Assembly: GCA_963580285.1 (NCBI GenBank)
Contig: CAUZLF010000193.1
Location: 1-64,000 of the forward strand
Reading direction: 5' to 3'
DNA: 64,000 nucleotides
DNA from: Lucinisca nassula
Taxonomy: Eukaryota; Mollusca; Bivalvia; Lucinida; Lucinidae
Part shown: in pieces, positions 55,486-64,000 of the stretch
How the letters are laid out: each line of letters opens with the position of its first letter
Numbering within the stretch: the first letter of the stretch is position 1
Translations under genes and position numbers: made by a program
Notes under the pieces: model-generated
Database searches by the model: none
Seen by the model: the letters and a program-made list of their open reading frames with translations, nothing else
Told to the model about the DNA's origin: nothing

Positions 55486-57373
55486 CCATATGAATACTTC
55501 GAATGAGAAAGTGAGCAGGGCATTCGAGTGGATGTCTGTGTGGCAAGATGGTTTTCATTTAGTCAAAGGATATCATTTAGTCTGATGTGTGTAGTACTGT
55601 AAACATTTGCCAAATATACCACATCATATAATGACCTGTTCCATTCACACATGATATCACATCACATGACTAGATGATTGATGGACTGAGCGGGTGAGTA
55701 GAGCATACTCTGTGGCAAGCTTGTTCTCATGAAAACAAAAGAATTGTGTGTAACACTGTGGACCTCCTACAAATGTGCCACAATTAAGACGTAACTATAC
55801 CAAATTTAGTGACACAGAGGCCTTTCTGATATTTAATCTTCATCAGTGTGTCTCAACCCCAAAGTTCTGAAACCGAAACGGATGATGGACAATATGAAAC
55901 GACCTATTTAAGCCATATGGTATCATTTAAATACTTGAGAAATGCCGTTAGTGAGTGAATATGGTATTTGAGTGAATGACTGCGTAGCAAGCATGTCTTC
56001 ATGGAAACAAAGAATATCATTTTATATCTGAAATGTGTAGCACTATGGGCAACTTCTAAATGTGCCATATTATAGTATTGCCTGTGTAATATTAATACAT
56101 TGCGTGAGTGAGTAAGAGAGCAGGGCATTTGAGTAAATGACTATGTGGCAAGCTCATTTTCATGCAGATAAAGACATCTACAAATGTACCGCATTATAAT
56201 TATTATGACCGGCGTAATTAATATCACGTGACTTCTTGATTGATGGACTGAGTGAGTGAGCAGAGCATATGATTGAATGACTGTGGCAAGCTTGGTCTCA
56301 TGAAACAAAAGATATGTGTGTAGCACTGTGGACACCATTCAGATGTGTTTCAATATGAAACATCTATTAAAGGTTTAAATTCTTGAGAAACGCCGTTAGT
56401 GAGTGAATGGGGTATTTGAGTGAATGACTGCGTGGCAAGCATGTCTTCATGGAAACAAAGAATATCATTTTATCGGAAATGTGTAGCACTTTGGGCAACT
56501 TCTAAGTGTGCCACATTATAGTAATACCTGTTTAATATTAATACTTTGAGTAAGTGAGTAGGTGAGCAGGGCATTTGAGTGAATGATTATGTGGCAAGCT
56601 CGTTTTCATGCAGAAAAAGAATATCATTCAATCTCATGTGTGCAACCCTGTAGACACCTAACAAATGTACCGCATTATAATTATTATGACCGATGTAATT
56701 GACATCCCGTGACGTCTTGATTGATGGACTGAGTGAGTGAGCAGAGCATATGAGTGAATGACTCTATAGCAAGCTTGTTCTCATGAAAACAAAAGAAATG
56801 TGTGTAGCACTGTGGACACACTACAAATGTGCTACAATATGAAACGACCTATTAAAGGCATATGGTATCAGTTAAATACTTGTAAAATGCCGTTAGTGAG
56901 TGAATGTGGTATTTGAGCGAGTGAGTAAGTGAGCCGGGCATTTGAGTGAATGACTATGTGGCAAGCTAGTTTTCATGCAGGCAAAGAATATCATTCAATA
57001 TCATGTGTGTATCCCTGTAGACACCTTACAAATGTACCGCATTATAAGTATTATGACCGGTATAATTGATATCACGTGACTTCTTGATTGATTAACTGAG
57101 TGAGTGAATGGGAAATTTGACTGCATGAGTGTGTGGCAAGCTTGTTTGCATCCAAACGAAGATATTTTATCTGAAGAGTGTAGAACTGTCGACACCTTTC
57201 ACGTGTGGCACATGATACAAAATGTTTAGTTTATGCGATATTATTGAATACTTGTAGTGAGTGAGACCAAGCTTGTTTTCATGGACGCAAAGAATATCAC
57301 TTTATTTGGTGTTTGTATTATTTATTAGGCGTACAAAAATAGCTGTGTTTCCGCTAACATGCTGAAAAAAGGT

Positions 57374-57706
57374 GTGTGTGTGTGCGAATTCGGGTTTAAC
57401 GTCGCTTTCAACCATTTTTTAGACATATCACGACGGTGTCTGGTTGTGACAGGGAGCCCAATGCCCACTTTTATAGTGCTGCCTCACTGAAGTATCATAC
57501 CCCAGACACATTACATGATACCACACCCAGTCACATTATCCGGACACTGGGTCGACCAGTCCTAGCTCTACCCCGTAAAGCTGAGTGCCAAGCGAGGAGC
57601 AGCTAGTACCATTTTTAACGACTTTGGTATGTCGCTACCCGGAATCGATCCCGGGACCTCCCGTTCCCTGGAGCGGACGCTCTACCAACTGAGCTATCGG
57701 GGCCGG
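57374..57706 (-). mobile_element. tRNA-derived SINE of the molluscan V/core type (S5)
   Basis: The minus strand begins with a tRNA-like head (57632-57706): GGCCCCGATAGCTCAGTTGG (A box), then GGGATCGATTCCGG (B box). A conserved body follows and it ends GTTAAACCCGAATTCG. A roughly 10-bp target duplication (TGAAAAAGGT; one copy has an extra A) flanks it. The anticodon arm is distorted, so it is not a working tRNA. It resembles widely distributed molluscan V-type SINEs such as RUDI, from memory; a library search would settle the name. Confidence 0.8.
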
Positions 57707-57907
57707 TTGAAAAAGGTACATTAGGTAAGAGAATTTTTTTATATTATTTTATTTTTTCACCCGGAAAAACAAAAACAGGGCCGGACCTGTATTTTGTATG
57801 TTTTTTGTTTTTGAACATGATTTTTGTTAAGAAAATTGTCATGTTGACTTGCACTGTATATCATAATTCATTTTAGATGCTCAAAAATGTCTTCTCTGTA
57901 TTTTGAA

Positions 57908-57911
57908 CCCC

Positions 57912-57942
<31 letters not shown>

Positions 57943-57957
57943 AAAAAAAAAAAAAAA
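57908..57957 (+). repeat. C25 followed by A25 homopolymers
   Basis: Adjacent C and A homopolymers. Length is likely unreliable. Confidence 0.9.
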
Positions 57958-58646
57958 CCCTACAAAATGTAGTTCAAACGCGAAATTACTACGAGAAAAT
58001 GCCAAAGGGACACTGGATATGGTCGGAAATTGAAAATGGTAGGGTCGGTATTTCATTTTTTATTTTATTCTTTATTGATTAAAATAGTAGAGTCGGTGTC
58101 TGAAGCAGGGTCGGTCGTGTTACCAGAAACACGGCTATTTGTTTAGGCCTTATTCAATTCAGTTGATATTTTGTGTTTATTTGAGTGAGTGAGTGAGTGA
58201 GTGAATGAGTGAGTGAGTGAGTTAACAGGGCATTAAAGAAAAATTATTGCAAGCATGACTTCATGGAAACAATACTATTTTAGCTGATGTGTGCCCGCTA
58301 GGTGGACACCATCCAAAATGTGCCATATTATATAATGACTATGATATCATGAGTGAGTGAGTGACTGTGTGGCAAGCAGGTCTCCATGGAAATAAAGAAA
58401 TGGAAACAAAGAATATCATTTTATATTACATGTGTATATTACGCCATGTTTAGTTCGTATGAAGGCATGTGAATACTTTAAATATGTGAGTGAGTGAGAG
58501 CGAATGGCACTGAATGAGTGTGTAATATCAAGTTTTCATGGAGGCGGAGGATAAAATTTGAACAAATGTGTGTATTACTGTGGACACTTGCCAAATGCGC
58601 CACAGTATCTATTTAGTATGGTATCGAAATATATTTTATTGATATG

Positions 58647-58921
58647 ATGTATAGTAGTCGCAGATAAGATTGACTAGGCGGAGCTATCGTTTGTACCTAC
58701 CTTAGCAATATTCTATTGACAAAAAGGTAAACCAAGTCACCCGATTGTGTGAATTCAACTGTAACAAAAACATAGCTGTGGCGTATATGACCATTTCGTC
58801 CGCTTGTAGAAAGCGTGCGAAAGGCACTCTACCGAATCTTCTGGTGAACTCAGGAATTTGACATATACTGACAATACCTGAATAGCTCCGCCTAGTCAAT
58901 CTTATCTGCGACTACTATACA
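58647..58921. mobile_element. MITE with perfect 41-bp terminal inverted repeats
   Basis: ATGTATAGTAGTCGCAGATA through GGCGGAGCTAT at 58647-58687 is the exact complement of the right end at about 58882-58922. The internal 195 bp has a 65-codon minus frame (ARFLQADEMVIYATAMF) with no known motif. TA or a short palindrome at the edge could be the target duplication. It interrupts the GTGA array. Confidence 0.85.
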
Positions 58922-59482
58922 TACTTAAGTGAATAGACATCGCAGGTATGATTTCGCTGCTATCATGCAGCAGTGTTGACACCTTTAAAAAGTACCACAT
59001 TATCTATTCAGTATCACATGCCCTGTTTTATTCATATAGTATCATGTGAAAACTTGTGAGTGGGTGAGTGAGTGAGTGAACGGGTGAGTGAGTGAGTGCA
59101 CGGGTGAGTGAGTGTGTGAGTGAGACTGACGCTGCATGAGTGTGTGGCAAGCAAGTTTTCGTGGATAAAAAAAAACTGATTTCATTTCAACTGATGTGTG
59201 TAGTACTGTGGACACTTTCCTAATGCGCCACAGTATCTATTTAGTATGGAATAAACATTTTATTCATTTGATGTGATGAGTGACTGGGATAGTGCGTGCA
59301 TGATTGAGTTAGTGACTGACTGGCTAGCTTGTTTTCATGTAGCCAAAATATCATTTTAACTGATGTGTTTAGTGCTGTGGACAAATTCGAGATGAGCCGC
59401 ATTATATCAAGACCTGTTTATTTCATAGTATATCATGTGAATACTTGAGTGAGTGAGGACGCGAATGGGTGATTGAGTGGCA

Positions 59483-59965
59483 AAATATAAGAGGAGGCAA
59501 TGACCCACAACCCCCATCATAGACACCAAAGAGAAAGAAGCACAAACATTAAACAACAGACCCTAATTGAAATATCAATAGCGGAAAGCCAAAGGGACAG
59601 TTACTTGGCCAAAATGGCCAGTAGGCTATTAAAAATGAAATAGTATAATAAGGGACACAAACACCGAAATACGAATCATAACAAAAATAACCCACAACAT
59701 AAGAACCGCCTTGGAATGGTCAGCGGAAACGAATTCCACTGCGGGAGTGTGTGTGTGTGGGGGGGGGGGGGGGGGAGGGGGGGGGGGGGGGACCGAAATC
59801 GATTTTACGTGGCCACAATCCTCGTCCTTTCTTCCGTCGCGATTTAGACAAATAATTTGTTCAGTTCGCATGAAGACCTACTATCTTATCAGTGCAACAT
59901 CTCCGTGTACACAAAAAATGAAACAACCACAGAACTGAAACAACGATGAGGACTCGACAGCACTT
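59483..59965 (-). mobile_element. R1 3' UTR copy
   Basis: ATCATAGACACCAAAGAGAA, GTGGCCACAATCCTCGTCCT and CGTCGCGATTTAGACAAATA match R1. It contains a G-rich run at 59755-59792. Unedited. Confidence 0.8.
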
Positions 59966-60063
59966 GTTTTCATAGAAACAAAGAAAATTTTATCTGATGA
60001 GTGTAGCAAGTGGACAAATTGGAAATTTGCCACATTATATTACGACTTATTTAATGCATATGA

Positions 60064-60362
60064 CCGCCCCCGCCCATAGGGGCTTGAAGAAATATACGAG
60101 CTGCATGATGCTTCCACGCGGAGCTGAATCCGGCCCGCACACTAGTACTGGTAAACCGCTTTGAGGATCTAAGCCTGTCCAGGAACCGCGGTGCGAGGCG
60201 GGCCGTCCATGCTAATAAACCCTATTGGTTTCATTGGGCGGCAGTGCTTGAGACGTCATTTCATCTCAAAGTCGGGTAAAAGTCCCACAAACTTGGAAGC
60301 AACGTCTCCAAAATGACCTTTACAGGTTTGACGGGGACGTTAAACCTCAAATCAAACAAACA
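60064..60362 (+). mobile_element. SINE S1 with target duplication
   Basis: A well-preserved S1 from CGCCCCCGCCCATAGGGGCT to ACCTCAAATCAAACAAACAA, bounded by AATGCATATGA at 60053-60063 and 60363-60373. Confidence 0.9.
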
Positions 60363-60824
60363 AATGCATATGATATCATGTGAATACGTGGGTGGCTGAG
60401 TGGGTGGGTGGGTGAGAGTGCGGGCGTATGTGCTTGTGCCAGTGAGTGGACATGGCATTTCAGACATGGCATTTCAATCAAATATAATGTTGCATGGAAA
60501 GCGTGTCTCAACGTAATGCGAAGCGTAGCGTGTTGCACTCTCCTCAAATCAACTGTACACAACTTTAAGGCGTCTGATTAATTAATGGATTATGTTCCAA
60601 TAACCTCGATTAGACGGTTCTGTGGCGGATTTAGATGGGGTTCTTAGTGTCGCTCGAACCAATCTTTGTGCCCATATTATTGTGCAAGTACGTGACATGT
60701 AAGCAACGGACGTCTAAGCAACGTCGCATCAACATCAACTTTTCCCACAGGTCGTGTGCCCGCTGGGTGTACTTGTGTGTGTGTGTGGTGGGGTGTTGTG
60801 GGGTGGATATGACCCTTTTAACCC

Positions 60825-60950
60825 TACAGATACCTTGTAAACCAGGGGCCGCAGGATCGATCCCGGTCTTTCCGACTTTCGGATGAGTGTTTAAACCGAG
60901 GTCTCCGTATGACCTTAGCTGTTGGTGGGACGTAAATCTCAAACACTCAC
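60825..60950 (+). mobile_element. tRNA-derived SINE S2, head-truncated
   Basis: TACCTTGTAAACCAGGGGCC, GCAGGATCGATCCCGG (B box), GACTTTCGGATGAGTGTTTA and the end GGTGGGACGTAAATCTCAAA. Confidence 0.78.
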
Positions 60951-61135
60951 CTAGGTGAACAGTGTAGAATGCCATTGCGAGGTGTGTGGCTGTGCATTTT
61001 CCACGCACAATATATCAGTTAGCAGCGAGTCTAAATCTGGTGAAATACTTTTACTTATAAGTCCCAAATAGTTGCTCAGACTGATCAGACCAATTTATCA
61101 AATATATGACAGCTGATGCCTTGCTGGTATAGAAG

Positions 61136-61317
61136 TACAGTCAAACCTGTCTTAGTGGCCACCTCTATTAAGCAAGCTACCTGCTTTAAGCAAGCAGGCA
61201 TTCAGTTCCCGAAAAAGGAAAATACATTAAAATTCACCTGTGTTAAGCAAGCACCTGCCTTAAGCAAGCACTTTTTGAATATCCCAGAGATGCTTGCTCA
61301 ATACAGGTTGGACTGTA
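61136..61317. mobile_element. MITE with ACAGTCAAACCTGT termini
   Basis: TACAGTCAAACCTGT at the left faces ACAGGTTGGACTGTA at the right (13 of 14 bases plus TA). Internal repeats of TTAAGCAAGC. It is 182 bp with a probable TA target site, which points to a Tc1/mariner- or PIF-type mobiliser. Confidence 0.7.
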
Positions 61318-61456
61318 ATGGATAATCCCGAAATTTTATTCAGAGAATTTTGCAGCCAAGTATGCTAGAGGTTTTAAATTAGAGACTGAAATGTTTATCC
61401 TAGTAAAGGTATACACATCTGTTCATTTCGTACCAGAAACCCCAAAACGGACAATT

Positions 61457-61535
61457 GGAAAACAGTGCAGGCCCAGATCAGACGCCACAGAACGGGGCGT
61501 TTGATCAGGGCCTACACTGTTTGCAAATAAAAAAA
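61457..61535. repeat. Palindrome P
   Basis: AACAGTGCAGGCCCAGATCA and GCGTTTGATCAGGGCCTACA are near-complementary around CCACAGAACGGGG. Confidence 0.7.
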
Positions 61536-62084
61536 AATGAAGAAAATCACAACCTGTCACCCCTAAACTTTGAAGTGGACTCCAGCTATATATAAGAAGG
61601 AAAATTCATTTGGTACGAACCCCCGTGTATACCCCAGATCTTATGCAGAAAATTTGAGTTTAGAGGGAAATAATTAATTTGCTTTAATGTCGCTAACAAT
61701 ATAGTGGGTATTGGTTTGAACTGCCTCATAGATGCAAACAGGCACCATCTACAGTAAAGCTTCAATAATTATAAAACATCTGGGCCCAGTAAAAAAGTTA
61801 TTCCAGATAGGGGTAGTTCCAATTACTGACGTTATCTCATAGTGTCAGGTCATAAAGCATGGTAGGGATCAATTAAGGATATCTTAACGATCTTCAATAG
61901 AATAAAGGTATGTTGTGTACACTCGTTAGAAACGCCTCATTGAGGGGATTCTAATGAGTATACACAGCACACATTTGAAAGATAAATGAGGAGAAAATCA
62001 TATGTTAACCTTACTGGTTATCTGGAGTTTTTGGATAGAGTAACTGATGCATTTCTAATGAGCACCCACAATCTATGTATGCCG

Positions 62085-62380
62085 TATTTTGTTTGATTTC
62101 AGATAAACGTCCCTGTCAACACTGTATAAGTCATTTTGGAGACGTTGCTTCCATTTTTTAGTGTCTTTTACCCGGCATTGAGATGAAATGACACCTCAAG
62201 CCCTGCCGCCCAATTTAACAAATAGGATTTATAAGCGTGGACGGTCGGACTCGCACCACTTTTCCTTGGGAGTTTTAAAGCCTCTCAGCTGTTTACCAGC
62301 ATCCCTGTGCATCTGTTCCAGCTCTGCGTGGAAGCACCTTGCAGCCCTTCTATTTCTTTAAGCCCCGTTGGGCTGGGGTG
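62085..62380 (-). mobile_element. SINE S1
   Basis: TTTTGTTTGATTTCAGATAA through GGAAGCACCTTGCAGCCCTT and AAGCCCCGTTGGGCTGGGG. No clear target duplication was seen. Confidence 0.8.
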
Positions 62381-62589
62381 GATATGTTTGGTGTAGAAGT
62401 AAGGACAATATAAAATACCCCCCTTCAGTATGTTAGCACACGTTGCGGCTTCATTTATTTGTTCAACTATTTATGTACTGTTTAATATGTCATTATTAAA
62501 TGTTTTTTTTTTCTCAGGTGAAATTTCTTAAAAATAAATGTCATGACATTTATCATTAAAATAAATGTATTTTAACAATAAGCTTAAGG

Positions 62590-62777
62590 TGTAGCATTAT
62601 GTCGCTCACTGTCGTGTTTCGAATCTGGCTCGGGGTCACATGTGAGATGCCAAGTTCTGCATCGGAAGGCCAGGTCGTTTTTCTCTGGTCATTCCGGTTT
62701 TTGTCCACCTCTCCGAACGGATCGATATAAGTGAAATAATGTTGAAAGGCTGTGAAACCCCAAACCAAAAAGCTTCA
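62590..62777 (+). mobile_element. tRNA-derived SINE S3
   Basis: GTGTTTCGAATCTGG (degenerate B box), TTTTTCTCTGGTCATTCCGG, ATCGATATAAGTGAAATAAT, GAAAGGCTGTGAAACCCCAA and ACCAAAAAG. Confidence 0.75.
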
Positions 62778-63051
62778 GATCCACTGAAATTTTCATGAAT
62801 GGATTTTCTGAATGGTGATTAATTTTATTGCCACATGTTTAGACAATTAGTGTAGCTTATCATGTTAAACTGAGATTTATTGAAGTTCACTTTGACAAGT
62901 GAAAATAAACATAGCTGTTATTCTGGAGATACCTGTATTTTTGGGTGGTAAAAACTAGGAGTAGTTACAGTTCATTTAAACAGAAAATATGAGCCAGCCA
63001 ATAGGTTATAACATTTTGAAGACCACTCACAGCTTCATAATTGCGAAGTAT

Positions 63052-63250
63052 TTTAGCTCACCTGTAGTGAGGTAAGCTTTTGGGATCAATTTTTGTCCGT
63101 TGTCCGTCCGTCCGTAAATAATTTCTTCAAACGATATCGCCTTCTAAACCACTTATCGGATTTTGACCAATCTTCTTAGGAAATTTCCTTCAAAGTTGTT
63201 CAAACGGTTCATCTAGTTGACCTGTATCAAGATTGTTCAAATTATAGCCC
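63052..63250 (+). mobile_element. Family A element, 5' end
   Basis: TTTTAGCTCACCTGTAGTGA, GAGGTAAGCTTTTGGGATCA and a GTCCGTCCGTCC run. The downstream array differs from the 2-kb copy. Confidence 0.65.
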
Positions 63251-63399
63251 TGAGGCCAAAAATGGGCCCGCCCTGGGGGATAGCGGTTTTGCATGGCCTT
63301 TGTGGGAAAACCTTTAAAAACCGGAGGGCTCAGGTCATTGATATTTGGTATGAAACTTTACCTAGCAAACCTCTACCAAGAAGAAAAACCGGGTATATT

Positions 63400-63630
63400 G
63401 TTTTCGTACCAGAGTTGAGTGGTCGTCCGTCCGTCACGCTTCTTGAAAATGGATCTCCTCTGCAACCACGGAAGTTACGCTTTTGAAACTTTTCATGTGG
63501 ATAGTACATAGATGTCAGTGGGCTACTTTTTCACCTTGACCCCAACTTGGCCCCAAGGTCAAAGGTCAGAAAGTAGAAAAATAGAAAAAGCCGGTATTTG
63601 CGATGGCTGCGCGATCTAGTTTAATTTAAT
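63400..63630 (+). mobile_element. Tandem-repeat element family F, 3' part
   Basis: TGGTCGTCCGTCCGTCACGC, TCACCTTGACCCCAACTTGG, CCGGTATTTGCGATGGCTGC and a terminal GATCTAGTTT. The terminus resembles family G (GCGATGGCTGC...CTAGTT). Boundaries are uncertain. Confidence 0.45.
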
Positions 63631-63866
63631 TTAATGTTGGAATAAAAAAGGCCTATTTATTATTAGTATCTGCTGCTGTACTCATATGTTTACTTTTACC
63701 TTGACTGATTATCACGTTTATGATATTTGCCCATGGCTATCGTGTGCTCTAAAATAAACAGTGCCTCCAGAAATGTTGTATTAGTAATCTTGCAATTCAC
63801 TCTCAAACCTAAAGTGTCGGACAATAGTAAAATGCTTGTTAAACAATAACACCAAGACAAGTAAGG

Positions 63867-63883
63867 GGGGGGGGGGGGGGGTC
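63867..63883 (+). repeat. Poly(G) tract
   Basis: A G run of about 17, embedded in G-rich sequence. Confidence 0.9.
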
Positions 63884-64000
63884 GGGGGGCGGTAGTTCTA
63901 GCTACAACCACAATACTAACAAATACGAAAACACGCCTATACAAATACAGTGTTACCTTTATCGTCGAAAAAATGAAATTTTTTAGATGAAAAATTGTGA

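Larger units (their letters stand above)
55490..59480 (+). repeat. GTGA-rich tandem array with higher-order structure
   Basis: Units of about 140-190 bp share GAGTGAATGACTGTGTGGCA, AGCTTGTTTTCATGGAAACA, AATATCATTTTATCTGATGT, a GTAGCACTGTGGACAC block and GTGCCACATTATA. At 55984-56960 three unit types repeat in order with a period near 447-484 bp. The array is interrupted by the SINE at 57374-57706 and by a MITE at 58647-58920. Short GTGA microsatellite runs occur near 58180 and 59060. Non-coding. Confidence 0.8.

Noticed and set aside
57632..57706. Functional tRNA gene
   Set aside because: The anticodon arm does not form a 5-bp stem with a 7-base loop, and the sequence continues into a SINE body with target duplication.

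Overview
The window is repeat-dominated eukaryotic DNA, most likely nuclear DNA of a marine bivalve mollusc. The evidence is an AT-rich composition without operons, interrupted genes or long open frames, several tRNA-derived SINE families, palindromic MITEs, retrotransposon relics, and long arrays rich in AAGGTCAAGGTCA, which from general knowledge are typical of bivalve genomes. No intact host gene was found. One short minus-strand segment near 17.1-17.4 kb may be a host exon, and one degraded tRNA-Lys-like sequence lies at 47.1 kb.

Layout. 0-2.1 kb: MITE and SINE copies plus a duplicated unknown repeat. 2.1-7.1 kb: two tandem-repeat-bearing mobile elements (families A and C) with SINEs nested in A. 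7.9-9.6 kb: a broken LINE-type reverse transcriptase with an embedded PHD-like zinc finger and a (GAT)n tail. 9.9-11.3 kb: MITEs, a GA microsatellite and a SINE. 11.3-16.9 kb: two family B arrays, the second split by a nested family N element. 17-20 kb: candidate exon, a family G element nested in a MITE, and retroelement R1 3' ends. 20-24 kb: SINEs and R1 fragments. 24-32 kb: an array with an R1 insertion, then a roughly 220-bp satellite interrupted by a heavily A-to-G mutated R1 copy. 35-38 kb: the longest R1 copy, decayed and self-inserted. 39-47 kb: SINEs, R1 fragments and low-copy DNA. 47.2-51.8 kb: a mosaic of families E, N and D. 53-60 kb: MITEs, SINEs and a GTGA-rich higher-order repeat. 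60-64 kb: SINEs, a CAGTCAAACCTGT MITE, and family A and F element ends.

Two observations stand out. First, an R1 copy at 27.5-29.6 kb (minus sense) differs from other copies almost only by A-to-G on the sense strand. In one 120-column comparison I count about 23 of 26 differences as A-to-G, with no G-to-A. A second copy at 24.6-24.85 kb has a shorter cluster of the same kind. This looks like adenosine-deaminase-type hyperediting of element RNA before reverse transcription, or an A-specific error by the element's own polymerase. It removes stop codons and so produces the longest open frames here. Second, at least seven tandem-repeat element families share one plan: a terminal inverted repeat, an array, the inverted partner, a hairpin or imperfect palindrome, and a terminal CTTGTT or CTAGTT. 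Two of them can be compared with the empty site and sit between A and A (T and T on the sense strand) with no target duplication. This is the pattern expected of non-autonomous Helentron/Helitron2-type elements.

All repeat boundaries were read by eye, and copy numbers refer to this window only.
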